NCBI GenBank assembly: GCA_963818505.1
Contig: CAWFSJ010000005.1
Span: 930,001 to 994,000 of the forward strand
Origin: JADKAV01 sp963818505
GTDB taxonomy: Bacteria > Actinomycetota > Actinomycetes > S36-B12 > UBA10799
DNA: 64,000 nt
Reading direction: 5' to 3'
This document shows positions 1-7,696 of the stretch, in pieces. Under the pieces are notes generated by a model. It saw only the letters and a list, made by a program, of their open reading frames with translations. It was not told the origin of the DNA and did not search any database. The stretch's first letter is position 1, and each line of letters begins with the position of its first letter. A program made the translations under genes and the position numbers.

Positions 1-191
1 TCGTCGAGCCGGACCAGGACGCCAAGGTGAATCTGCTCAACTGGGACGGCCGCGGGGTGCCCCTCGGCATGCCTGGGATGCCCCCGCGCAAGACGACGGA
101 TGCGGCCACAGCCGGTGCCGAGTCCGAAGGCGACAGGGCAGCGGCGAACACCCCACTGCGGCCCGACGACGCAGGGCAGGTGCAGTCATGA
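1..191 (+). CDS. narH: Respiratory nitrate reductase beta subunit, C-terminal end (partial)
   Basis: This is the last 62 codons of an open frame that enters from the left edge and stops with TGA at 189-191, overlapping the narJ start by four bases (ATGA). The visible part begins with an acidic stretch and NLLNWDGRGVPLGMPGMPP, which resembles the tail of actinobacterial NarH, followed by a polar, probably disordered end. NarH is the iron-sulfur electron-transfer subunit between NarI and the catalytic NarG. No cluster-binding cysteines lie in this fragment, so the call rests on tail similarity and on the narJ-narI genes that follow directly. Confidence 0.8.
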   Translation, partial: VEPDQDAKVNLLNWDGRGVPLGMPGMPPRKTTDAATAGAESEGDRAAANTPLRPDDAGQVQS

Positions 192-811
192 TCACCGATC
201 ACAACAAGGCCGTCACCCGGCTGGCTGCTGCGTGGCTGCTCTGGTACCCCGACGAGCGCCTGGTAGAGCGGTTGCCGCAATTGCGCGCCGCCGTCAATGA
301 GCTACCGGACAAGCAGGCGGCGCCGCTGATCCGTTTCATGGACTGGTTCGAGGCCAACGACGTCATGGAGATCAGGCGCTTCTATGTGCAGACCTTCGAC
401 ATGAAGCGCAAGGCCTGTCCGTACCTGACCTACTGGACGCACGGGGACACCCGCAACCGGGGTCTGGCGATCCTGCATTTCAAGCAGGCCTATCTGGACA
501 GCGGCTTCGACGCCGGTGACGCCGAACTCGCCGACCATTTGGCTGTGGTGCTCGAGTTCGCAGCCGTGGGCGACCGGCTGACGGGGGAGGCCCTGCTGGC
601 CGAGCACGTGGCTGCAATAGGGCTGTTGCGCTCAGCTCTGGAGTCTCTGGAGTCGCCGTACGCAGATGTACTGGTGGCTGTGGTTCAGACCCTGCCCGAG
701 GTCACCCCCGAGGTGGCCGAGCGTATGGCGGCCATCGCCACCATGGGCCCACCGGTCGAGCAGGTAGGGCTGGAACCGTTCGGGATCGAGTTGACAGGAG
801 CACGCAGATGA
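188..811 (+). CDS. narJ: Nitrate reductase molybdenum cofactor assembly chaperone NarJ
   Basis: A 207-residue all-helical protein of the TorD/NarJ chaperone family. NarJ binds apo-NarG in the cytoplasm and assists molybdenum cofactor insertion before the NarGH complex docks on NarI; it is not part of the mature enzyme. The family core is visible at residues 65-71 (FYVQTFD) and 79-92 (YLTYWTHGDTRNRG). Length is normal. The ATG start overlaps the narH stop by four bases and the stop overlaps narI in the same way, so narHJI are translationally coupled. Confidence 0.95.
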   Translation: MITDHNKAVTRLAAAWLLWYPDERLVERLPQLRAAVNELPDKQAAPLIRFMDWFEANDVMEIRRFYVQTFDMKRKACPYLTYWTHGDTRNRGLAILHFKQAYLDSGFDAGDAELADHLAVVLEFAAVGDRLTGEALLAEHVAAIGLLRSALESLESPYADVLVAVVQTLPEVTPEVAERMAAIATMGPPVEQVGLEPFGIELTGARR

Positions 812-1584
812 TGGCGTTGGAAGCAGTCGCATCCGACACGAGTCTGAGCACGGTGGACATCCTTCTGTGGGACGTCCTGCCGTACGTGACTATCGCGGTC
901 TTCGTTGTGGGCATGATCTGGCGCTACCGCTACGACCGGTTCGGCTGGACGACCCGCTCGAGCCAGCTCTACGAGCGCAAGTTGATCCGGATCGCGAGCC
1001 CGATCTTCCACTTCGGGATCCTGGCGGTGGTAGGCGGTCATGTCGTCGGCCTGCTGATCCCGCAGGCGTGGACCGACGGGCTGGGTATCTCGGAGGACAT
1101 GTACCACTTCTTCGCCGTGCTGCTCGGGGCCTTCGCCGGTGCCGCCACCCTGTTCGGCATAGTGATGCTCATCTACCGCCGGCGCACGGTGGGTCCGGTT
1201 TTCGCCGCGACGACCAAGAACGACAAGATCATGTACATCTTCCTCGTTGCGGCGATCTGCCTTGGAATCGTGGCCACCCTGTCCGGTGCCGGAGTGCTCG
1301 GCGAGGGCCACAACTACCGTGAGGACGTTTCGGTTTGGTTCCGCTCGATCTTCTACTTCGACCCGCAGGGCCAGCTGATGGCGCAGGCGCCGCTGGCGTT
1401 CAAGATCCACGCTCTGGCCGGTATGGCCCTGTTCATCGTGTGGCCGTTCACCCGACTGGTGCATGCATTCAGCGCTCCCTTCGGCTACGTGTTCCGGCCT
1501 TACGTGGTCTACCGCGACCGCGGCCCGCACGACGCCGGCAACCGTGAGCCGCGCCGGGGTTGGGAGAAGGTCGGAGGGCCGTGA
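808..1584 (+). CDS. narI: Respiratory nitrate reductase gamma subunit (cytochrome b)
   Basis: A 258-residue membrane protein with about five transmembrane segments, the diheme cytochrome b that oxidises quinol and passes electrons to NarH. Candidate heme ligands are H68, H78, H201 and H219. Their spacings of 10 and 18 residues equal those of the E. coli NarI ligands (56/66 and 187/205), so the heme sites look intact. The start overlaps narJ (ATGA) and the TGA stop overlaps the next gene's GTG start. The gene supports anaerobic nitrate respiration. Confidence 0.97.
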   Translation: MMALEAVASDTSLSTVDILLWDVLPYVTIAVFVVGMIWRYRYDRFGWTTRSSQLYERKLIRIASPIFHFGILAVVGGHVVGLLIPQAWTDGLGISEDMYHFFAVLLGAFAGAATLFGIVMLIYRRRTVGPVFAATTKNDKIMYIFLVAAICLGIVATLSGAGVLGEGHNYREDVSVWFRSIFYFDPQGQLMAQAPLAFKIHALAGMALFIVWPFTRLVHAFSAPFGYVFRPYVVYRDRGPHDAGNREPRRGWEKVGGP

Positions 1585-2438
1585 CCACGGCTACCGCACC
1601 GTCGTCTCACCGCACGCTGCGCCTGGCGATCCCGGGGCAGCACGGGGCGTGGGCCTTCTTGGTCGTGCCCCTGCTGCTCGGGTTCGTCACGGTCGGTTGG
1701 ACCTGGATCGGCGCGCTGTTCGCAGTCGCCTGGGTCCTCGCCTACCCGGCCAGCTACTACCTCGGCCGGGCGGTCGTGATCCGCTGGCGCCGCGGGACTT
1801 GGTCGAGGCTGGCGAAGCGCGAGCTGCGCGATGCCGTGCCCTGGATCGCCATGGCGGCTGTGCCCTCGCTGATCCTGCTGGCCCTGCGTCCCTGGCTGGT
1901 GTGGGTGGGGGTCCTGCTTGCGGTGCTCTGGGCGGTCAGTGTCTGGCTAACCCGGACCGGCCACGAACGCGGGGCGAGCAACGACCTGCTGCTGGTGGCG
2001 CAGGCCAGCCTCGCCGTCCCACTGATGTACGCCATCGTCGCTGATTCCCCGGCACTGGGTGTCGGTCAGCCTGAAGCATCCGACGCATGGTTGGCGGCGC
2101 TGATCTGCCTGGTGTTCTTCACCGGTTCGGTCCTACACGTCAAGTCGCTGATCCGGGAGGCCGACGACCGCCGCTGGGCGATCGCCTCGCGGGTCTTCAA
2201 CGTGGCGGCGCTGAGTATGGGTTTGATCTCCCCGTGGCTGTTGTTGCCCTTCGGGGTCGCCGCTGTGCGCGCCTTCGTCGTGCCCGTGGGCGCCCGGCCC
2301 GCAGTGATCGGGGCTGTGGAGATCGTGGTTTCGGTTTGGTCGTGGTGGGCGCTGCGTTGGCGCTGGGGTAGGCGGTTTCGGCTCTTCGAGCTCACTGGCG
2401 CTCCGCATGAGGAACCTTTGTGGTTTTCAGGCAGTTAG
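1581..2438 (+). CDS. YwiC-like family membrane protein
   Basis: A 285-residue polytopic membrane protein of the YwiC-like family, recognised by the N-terminal motif IPGQHGAWAFLVVPLLLG and about eight hydrophobic segments. The molecular function of the family is unknown; the Bacillus founder is encoded near anaerobic respiration genes. I chose GTG at 1581 because it overlaps the narI stop as GTGA; an in-frame ATG at 1560 lies inside narI. Coupling to narI suggests a role in nitrate respiration or nitrogen oxide handling. Its last residues and TAG stop (2436-2438) lie inside copy 1 of a 51-bp hairpin repeat, so the present C-terminus may have been set by a repeat insertion. Confidence 0.85.
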   Translation: MTTATAPSSHRTLRLAIPGQHGAWAFLVVPLLLGFVTVGWTWIGALFAVAWVLAYPASYYLGRAVVIRWRRGTWSRLAKRELRDAVPWIAMAAVPSLILLALRPWLVWVGVLLAVLWAVSVWLTRTGHERGASNDLLLVAQASLAVPLMYAIVADSPALGVGQPEASDAWLAALICLVFFTGSVLHVKSLIREADDRRWAIASRVFNVAALSMGLISPWLLLPFGVAAVRAFVVPVGARPAVIGAVEIVVSVWSWWALRWRWGRRFRLFELTGAPHEEPLWFSGS

Positions 2439-2538
2439 GTGGTCTGAAAACCACGAAGGTACTCAGGCGGTTTGCCGGCTCGGGCGGCTTTGTGGTTTTC
2501 AGGCAGTTAGGTGGTCTGAAAACCACGAAGGTACTCAG
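2416..2538 (+). repeat. Two direct 51-bp repeats, each containing an 11-bp hairpin
   Basis: Copies lie at 2416-2466 and 2488-2538 (period 72 bp) and read identically over 51 bases. Each contains the inverted repeat GTGGTTTTCAG / CTGAAAACCAC around a 13-base loop (copy 1 arms at 2420-2430 and 2444-2454). Copy 1 overlaps the end of the ywiC-like gene. The 22 bases between copies are unrelated. The hairpin could act as a terminator or REP-like element, but no T-run follows it. Confidence 0.92.
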
Positions 2539-2605
2539 AAGAAGTTGGACGGCAATCTCCGACGGATAACCACTACACTCACGCTCGGACACGAGGGGGT
2601 GGTTG

Positions 2606-2995
2606 GTGAACTTCGAGAAGGTGGTCTTCGGCTTTTTCGTCGTGCTCGCCGCGACCTTGAACTTCGGCTTCTTCATCGGCCCGGTGGATGACCCGCGCGT
2701 GCACAACGAGATCGAGTTGTTCGCGGCAGTGGTCGTGAACCTGATCGCACTCGTGATGAAGTTCGGTGACCGCACGCAGATCGGGGCGGTGCATCTGGCC
2801 ACCAGCCTGGTCGCCTCGCTGCAGTTGGTTGCAGCGGCCAGTCTGTGGGCCTACTTCAGCAATGTCTCCGGGGGCGAACTGCTCACCCCCGAGCAGATCT
2901 CCAGTGTGGTCTCGCTGTCGGGCGGGGCGCTGCTGGCCAACATCATCTCGGTGACGCTGCTGGTCGTGGAGACCGTCTCGTTCCGGCGACAGTGA
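2606..2995 (+). CDS. Small four-helix membrane protein, probably DUF6394 family
   Basis: A protein of about 129 residues with roughly four hydrophobic segments and a short charged middle containing VDDPRVHNEIELFAAVVVN. I believe it belongs to the DUF6394 family, whose function is not established, but I hold this family name only moderately. GTG at 2606 is preferred over TTG at 2603 because a GAGGGGG ribosome site (2593-2599) is then six bases away. The stop is one base before the start of the potassium channel gene, so the two are almost certainly co-transcribed, and this protein may be a channel partner. Confidence 0.7.
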   Translation: MNFEKVVFGFFVVLAATLNFGFFIGPVDDPRVHNEIELFAAVVVNLIALVMKFGDRTQIGAVHLATSLVASLQLVAAASLWAYFSNVSGGELLTPEQISSVVSLSGGALLANIISVTLLVVETVSFRRQ

Positions 2996-2996
2996 C

Positions 2997-4730
2997 ATGT
3001 CCACGTCCAGCCCAGCTCCTCGGCGGGTAGTCCCCACCGGCCCATCGGCCACCGCGATCTTCCTGGTCCTGCGCAAGATGCGAATCCCGCTGATCGTGCT
3101 CATCGTGTTGTTCACCGTGAGCACTGCGGGGCTGACACTGATGCCTGGTGTGGATGCGCAGGGGAACACGTGGTACATGGACCCGTTCGAGGCGTTCTAC
3201 TTCATGAGCTACACCGCATCGACGATCGGTTTCGGGGAGATCCCTTACCCCTTCACGACAGCCCAGCGCGCGTGGGTCATCGTCAGCATCTACTTGAGCG
3301 TCATCGCCTGGGCCTACGCCATCGGTTCGGTTCTGGCCCTATTGCAGGACCGTGGGTTCCGGGAGGCGCTGTCCCTGCAGCGGTTCGAACGCAAGGTACG
3401 CCGCCTGCGCGAGCCGTTCGTGATCATCGCAGGGTTCGGGCAGGCCGGCGAGGTTGTGGCCCGGAGCCTGGACCGCATCGATCAGCGAATAGTCGTTCTG
3501 GACATGGAGCAGTCGCGAATCGAGGCTCTGGACCTCGCTGCCTTCCACTCCGACGTTCCCGGGCTGGCCGCTGATGCAGCCAACCCGTACGAACTCAAGC
3601 GTGCAGGACTGCTCAACCCCCACTGCGAGGGTGTCATCGCACTGACCAACGATGATGAGGCGAATCTGGCCATCGGCATGACTGCGCGCCTTCTGGCCCC
3701 GCAATTGCCCGTCGTGTGCCGGACCGTGGATGACGCGATCCTGGCGCGCATGGAGGCCTTCGGTGAGCCGATGATCGTGGACCCGTTCAATCTCTTCGGC
3801 GATGAACTGGTCCTGGCGGTGCGTTCCCCGCAGACCTACCGGCTGGTCAACTGGTTGACGTCAGGGCCGGGAAACAGCCTCTCGGCAGCGATGAAAGTGC
3901 CCGGCAACGGCCGCTGGATCGTGTGTGGTTACGGGCGGTTCGGCAGCCATCTGGCGGCCGACCTCGTGCGCCACAGTCTGCCGGTCACGGTTGTGGATCC
4001 AGATGCGGGGAATGTCCCGGCCGTGCAGATCGTGATCGGCGACGCCGCTGACCCGAGCGTCCTGGCCCGCGCAGGCCTCGGTGATGCGGTCGCGCTCGCT
4101 GCGGCAACCGACAACGACGTCACGAACCTCTCGTTGCTGGCTGCGGCCAAGAAGACGAACCCGGATCTCTTCCTAATCGCCCGGCAGAACGACCCGGCGA
4201 ACTCACCGCTGTTCGACGCCCTGGAGATCGACTCCCTTCTGGTGCCGACCCGGTTGATCGCCCACGAGGTGCTCGCCCGGATCAGCGACCCGCTGATGTG
4301 GAGGTTCGTGCAGGGGGCGCGGGGCGAGTCCGACGAATGGTCGCGGACTCTGCTCGATCGCATTGTGGCTGTCTGCGGCACCGACTTGCCGGACATCTGG
4401 AGTGTCACATTGACCGAAGCCGGCGCGCCCTCGCTGGACGAGAAACTGGCCGGCGGCACCGTCCGGCTCGGTGATCTGTTGCGCTGCCCTGAGGACAGGC
4501 AGCGCGCTCTGGACGCCGTGACCTTGATGATCGTTCGGGGCGAGGAGGTCCTGCGGGCGCCCTCTGAGGACGAGGTACTGCAGGTCGGCGACATCCTCCT
4601 GCTCGTGGGGATGTCCTACGACCGACGGGCCCTGGACACCACCCTTACCGTCCCTGCGGCTGCGCAGTACGTTCTCACCGGCGAACGGGTCGGGCAGTCG
4701 TGGGTGTGGCGCACGCTGGTGGATCGCTAG
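2997..4730 (+). CDS. Potassium channel family protein with two RCK (TrkA-N/TrkA-C) units
   Basis: A 577-residue channel. The N-terminus has two transmembrane helices flanking a pore loop with the selectivity filter TIGFGE at 76-81. A first Rossmann RCK domain follows with GFGQAG at 146-151, then a second nucleotide-binding unit around CGYGRFG at about 310-316, and a TrkA-C-like end (VLQVGDILLLVG). The filter reads GFG rather than the classical GYG, which is seen in some prokaryotic K+ channels. Both RCK units are on one chain, as in BK-type or GsuK-type channels. Gating by a nucleotide or divalent ion is likely but cannot be read from sequence. It follows the small membrane protein by one base and overlaps the MOSC gene by one base. 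Confidence 0.93.
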   Translation: MSTSSPAPRRVVPTGPSATAIFLVLRKMRIPLIVLIVLFTVSTAGLTLMPGVDAQGNTWYMDPFEAFYFMSYTASTIGFGEIPYPFTTAQRAWVIVSIYLSVIAWAYAIGSVLALLQDRGFREALSLQRFERKVRRLREPFVIIAGFGQAGEVVARSLDRIDQRIVVLDMEQSRIEALDLAAFHSDVPGLAADAANPYELKRAGLLNPHCEGVIALTNDDEANLAIGMTARLLAPQLPVVCRTVDDAILARMEAFGEPMIVDPFNLFGDELVLAVRSPQTYRLVNWLTSGPGNSLSAAMKVPGNGRWIVCGYGRFGSHLAADLVRHSLPVTVVDPDAGNVPAVQIVIGDAADPSVLARAGLGDAVALAAATDNDVTNLSLLAAAKKTNPDLFLIARQNDPANSPLFDALEIDSLLVPTRLIAHEVLARISDPLMWRFVQGARGESDEWSRTLLDRIVAVCGTDLPDIWSVTLTEAGAPSLDEKLAGGTVRLGDLLRCPEDRQRALDAVTLMIVRGEEVLRAPSEDEVLQVGDILLLVGMSYDRRALDTTLTVPAAAQYVLTGERVGQSWVWRTLVDR

Positions 4731-5503
4731 TGTTCGTCTCGGCATTGACGTTGTACCCCGTGAAGTCGGGTGCGGGCCTGGACGTCGACGCGTGGAAGCT
4801 TGGGCCCAACGGGCTGGACCACGATCGCGAGTACATGGTCGTGGACGAATCCGGCATGTTCCTGACACAGCGTGAGGAGCCGCGTCTGGCGCTGATCCGG
4901 CCCCTGCTCGGGGATCCCTTCCGAGTGAGCACGCCCGGTGGCACAGCAGTCGTGAATGCCCTGGGGACGCGCACCGTGGAGGTCTGGGAGTACACCGGCC
5001 CCGCAGTCGACTGTGGTGAACCCGCTGCCACGCTGCTCTCGGCATTCCTTGGGCGTCCCGTGCGCCTGGTCAAGGTCGCAGCCGACCACGACCGTCCCAC
5101 GGAGTTGGGTGACGGTCAGGTCGGCTTCTCGGACGGCTTCCCCTTGTTGATCCTGACCGTTGCCTCCCTGAGCGAGCTCAACAGTCGGCTGGCGGTGCCG
5201 CTGCCCATGCAGCGCTTCCGGCCGAACATAGTGATCGACGGCTGTGGGGCGTTCGAGGAGGATCGCTGGGCGTCGATCCGGATCGGCGAGGTCGACATCG
5301 ATGTGGTGAAGCCGTGCCTGCGCTGCGCGATCACCCGCGTCGACCAGACCACTGGTGTGCGAGGTGACGGCGAACCCCTTCGCACCCTGGGCAGCTTCCG
5401 CAAGGTCAAGGGCGGCGTTGCGTTCGGGCAGAACGCGATCCACCGCCAGACGGGGACGCTGAAGGTCGGGGATCAGATCAGCGTGACAGCAACGCGACCG
5501 TGA
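4730..5503 (+). CDS. MOSC domain-containing protein
   Basis: A 257-residue protein with an N-terminal beta-barrel MOSC_N region and a C-terminal MOSC domain, the sulfur-carrier fold shared with molybdenum cofactor sulfurase and mARC enzymes. The conserved cysteine region is C196-LR-C199 followed by AITRVDQ, so the likely ligand cysteine is present. GTG at 4730 shares one base with the channel's TAG stop; upstream in-frame starts would extend into the channel gene. Reactions of stand-alone MOSC proteins vary, including reduction of N-hydroxylated compounds; the substrate here is unknown. The last 26 bases overlap the convergent methyltransferase gene. Confidence 0.9.
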   Translation: MFVSALTLYPVKSGAGLDVDAWKLGPNGLDHDREYMVVDESGMFLTQREEPRLALIRPLLGDPFRVSTPGGTAVVNALGTRTVEVWEYTGPAVDCGEPAATLLSAFLGRPVRLVKVAADHDRPTELGDGQVGFSDGFPLLILTVASLSELNSRLAVPLPMQRFRPNIVIDGCGAFEEDRWASIRIGEVDIDVVKPCLRCAITRVDQTTGVRGDGEPLRTLGSFRKVKGGVAFGQNAIHRQTGTLKVGDQISVTATRP

Positions 5504-6071
5504 ACGGCTGATCAGTGCCCCACGGTGTCGAGTGGACGCGGCGCTGACCCTCGATCAGCCTTAGGCCCAGTGCCTCTGCGAGTTCCTCTGGGCTGTATCG
5601 CCGGACCGGAAGACCACTGCATGTGGCCGGACCGTCAGGGGCGAAGGTGGCCACTATTGCGCGCCCGTCGGGCGCCAGGCAACTGTGCAGTGCGCGGCGG
5701 TATTGCTCGCGTCCTTCCGGTGTGGTCAGGAAGTGGAACACCGCGCGGTCGTGCCACAGGCCCACCGGGAACTCGCAGCGGAACTGGCGCACGTCCACCG
5801 CTTGGTACTTGATCGCATCGCCGAGCCGGTCCCGGATCCGGTCGAGCGCAACTGCGGAGATGTCCACGGCGGTGACCGAGGTGAAACCGCGTCCCACCAG
5901 GGCATCGGCCAGTAGGGAGGACCCGGCCCCCACGTCGACGATTGGGGTGGACGGCTGCAGGTCCAGTGAGTCGATCGTGTCTAGCCACAGGCTGTCCGCC
6001 TCCTGCCACCAACTGACGTCGTCGGCGGCCTTGTGGCTGTGGACCTGCTGCCAGTGGTCCGACGGATCCAC
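5478..6071 (-). CDS. Class I SAM-dependent methyltransferase
   Basis: A Rossmann-fold methyltransferase of about 197 residues. The SAM motif I reads VDVGAGSSLLADAL and is followed by VTAVDIS; a motif like LWHDRAVFHFLT is typical of small-molecule methyltransferases of the thiopurine or tellurite-resistance type. The N-terminus DHWQQVHSHKAADDVSWWQ matches this group. GTG at 6071 lies two bases past the DUF2249 stop; GTG at 6101 is an alternative that adds ten residues and overlaps DUF2249. It is the second gene of a minus-strand operon behind DUF2249. The substrate is unknown. Confidence 0.88.
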   Translation of the reverse strand: MDPSDHWQQVHSHKAADDVSWWQEADSLWLDTIDSLDLQPSTPIVDVGAGSSLLADALVGRGFTSVTAVDISAVALDRIRDRLGDAIKYQAVDVRQFRCEFPVGLWHDRAVFHFLTTPEGREQYRRALHSCLAPDGRAIVATFAPDGPATCSGLPVRRYSPEELAEALGLRLIEGQRRVHSTPWGTDQPFTVALLSR

Positions 6072-6073
6072 GC

Positions 6074-6361
6074 TCAGACGTGCTGCAGGCGCAGACGCCA
6101 CTCGGGCTCGCCGCGGTCGAGGTACTCCACCTCGAAGGCGTCGGGGTACTTCTTGTCGATCTGGGCCAGCAGCGGCTGCGGGTCGTGCGGGGCGATCAAC
6201 TGGAGAGCGGCACCGGACTTGAGGGATTCAAGGGCGCCGAATATGGCGGCGTGACGGATCGCGTGGGGCAGAGTGCGCGCATCCAGGACGGGCTCTTGGG
6301 TGTGGGGTTCTCCGCAGCGGCAGGATGTGCTGGCCGTGGACAGGGGGAGTTCGGATCTCAT
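6074..6361 (-). CDS. DUF2249 domain-containing protein
   Basis: A 95-residue protein with the DUF2249 (TusA-like fold) pattern LDARTLPHAIRHAAIFGALE, then KSGAALQLIAPHDPQPLL and a C-terminal WRLRLQHV. DUF2249 proteins are widespread near denitrification, nitric-oxide and hemerythrin genes, but their biochemistry is not settled. The N-terminal segment holds CRCGEPHTQEPVLD, a possible metal or redox site. The start ATG at 6361 is only about seven bases from a candidate -10 box (TAAATT, minus strand 6374-6369), so the mRNA may be leaderless. It is divergent from the Fe-S-type regulator, and both share an AT-rich palindrome. Confidence 0.88.
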   Translation of the reverse strand: MRSELPLSTASTSCRCGEPHTQEPVLDARTLPHAIRHAAIFGALESLKSGAALQLIAPHDPQPLLAQIDKKYPDAFEVEYLDRGEPEWRLRLQHV

Positions 6362-6368
6362 GGGCGCT

Positions 6369-6397
6369 AATTTACTACACTCTCCACTGTGATAAAT
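6369..6397. promoter_or_regulatory. Divergent promoter and AT-rich palindromic operator
   Basis: The 28-bp imperfect palindrome at 6370-6397 has arms ATTTA-NN-ACA and TGT-NN-TAAAT. It is strikingly AT-rich for this genome. It overlaps candidate -10 boxes in both directions (TAAATT for DUF2249 on the minus strand; TACACT at 6376-6381 for the regulator), each 6-8 bases from a start codon. A dimer of the adjacent regulator binding here would block both promoters. Confidence 0.6.
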
Positions 6398-7063
6398 GGT
6401 CCAGCCCCCGCAAGGCCAGCAATTTCGATGAGTCTGAGTCCCGCGCGGCAGCGCGTGCTCGAATGGCTGCGGATGGCCGGGGACCCGATGACGGTATCGA
6501 GCTGTGCTGCAGCCCTGGATCTCCACGAGAACACCGCCCGCAACCACCTCGAAGCCCTGGCCGACGACGGTCTGGCCCACCGGTCGAGGAAGCGATCGAC
6601 GGGCCGCGGCCGGCCATCGACCATCTATACCGCGGATGCGGACGGCTCCATGGACCCCGGTGTCAGGGAGTATGCCGCGCTCGCCTCAGCACTGGCCAGG
6701 ATCATCGCCGATACCAGTGACGACCCGCAGCGCGACGCCGACCGTGCCGGCGTGCTGTGGGGTTGCCAGTTGGCGGGGGGAAGGCGCCCGGCGAGCCGTG
6801 TTCAGGCTCGCGGGGAGGTGGTGGCCATCCTTGCTGACCTGGGCTTCGACCCCAGGGCCGACGAGCCGGTCATCAACGTTGCGCTCACCCGTTGCCCCCT
6901 GCTCGATGTTGCCCGCGAGAACACCGGGGTCGTCTGCGGTGTCCACCTGGGTCTGGTGAGGGGGGCACTGGACCGGATGGGTCACGGCGACCAGCACGTC
7001 GAACTGCTCCCGTTCGCCGAACCTGGAGCGTGCCGGCTACTGCTCGCTGCCGACAGCCCGTGA
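6389..7063 (+). CDS. HTH transcriptional regulator with a putative Fe-S sensor domain (SufR-like)
   Basis: A 224-residue regulator. Residues about 16-80 form a winged HTH (SPARQRVLEWLRM, then LDLHENTARNHLEAL and a GRGRPSTIY wing). The C-terminal half resembles the SufR/ArsR-related sensor domain with C169, C183 and C215 plus H186, spaced like the cluster ligands of SufR. An iron-sulfur cluster sensing oxygen, NO or cluster status is therefore plausible. GTG at 6389 fits a leaderless transcript (TACACT seven bases upstream); ATG at 6428 is the alternative. It is divergent from DUF2249 and near nitrate respiration genes, suggesting a redox or nitrosative-stress role rather than control of a suf operon, none of which is visible. 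Confidence 0.88.
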   Translation: MINGPAPARPAISMSLSPARQRVLEWLRMAGDPMTVSSCAAALDLHENTARNHLEALADDGLAHRSRKRSTGRGRPSTIYTADADGSMDPGVREYAALASALARIIADTSDDPQRDADRAGVLWGCQLAGGRRPASRVQARGEVVAILADLGFDPRADEPVINVALTRCPLLDVARENTGVVCGVHLGLVRGALDRMGHGDQHVELLPFAEPGACRLLLAADSP

Positions 7064-7070
7064 CGCCGGG

Positions 7071-7607
7071 TCAGCGGTCTGGGTGGCCCATCTCGTCGAT
7101 GACGGCGACGATCGCGAGCAGCAGAACCGTGTTCTGGCCCGGTGCGACCTCGACGCCGTAGCTGTCGGCCACGCGCAACCACCGCTTGGACACCTCGGCC
7201 ACTTTCGCGCCATCGGCTTCCATCGTGTACTCGTGGTCGACGATGTTGCCTTGGATCTTCAGGTCCGGCCCGCCGGAGACCTCCACGTGCCAGCGCTCGC
7301 GCAGTGGACTGATGACGGCCTTCTTCACCGACGCCACGTTGTTGCCCTGGGCGTCCTCGATGTTCATCGTGTCGCGAACGCGCACCATGCGTTCCTGGAT
7401 CTTCAGCAGCTCGTTGCCCTGTGTGTCCTCGAACTTCAGCGTCTCGCGCACCCGCAGCGCCTTGCCGTCGACTTTGAAGACGCGGTTGCCATGGTTGTCC
7501 TCGATCCAGAAGTCGTCCCCGATCGACCACAACTTCTGACGCATCGTGTAGAACGTCTCCCCGCTGTTCTCCGCACGTCGTTCCTGCATCCGGTCGCGCA
7601 ATCCCAT
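7071..7607 (-). CDS. LURP-one-related family protein
   Basis: A 178-residue beta-rich protein of the LURP-one-related (tubby-like) superfamily. Successive strands carry repeated short signatures such as FWIEDNHGNRVFKVDG, FEDTQGNELLKIQ and IEDAQGNNVASVKK, which trace the barrel, and a hydrophobic C-terminal helix VLLLAIVAVIDEM fills it. Function in bacteria is unknown; tubby-like folds often bind phospholipid. The start is supported by AAGGA seven to eight bases upstream of the ATG. It is convergent with the regulator and divergent from the YdeP enzyme. Confidence 0.88.
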   Translation of the reverse strand: MGLRDRMQERRAENSGETFYTMRQKLWSIGDDFWIEDNHGNRVFKVDGKALRVRETLKFEDTQGNELLKIQERMVRVRDTMNIEDAQGNNVASVKKAVISPLRERWHVEVSGGPDLKIQGNIVDHEYTMEADGAKVAEVSKRWLRVADSYGVEVAPGQNTVLLLAIVAVIDEMGHPDR

Positions 7608-7696
7608 TAGCTGATCCTTTCGGTGGTGACGCCAGTCTGCCCTCCGAACGCGGATCTGCGCTCCCCCGTGGCAGGTGATCCGTCTACCGTGTCCTC

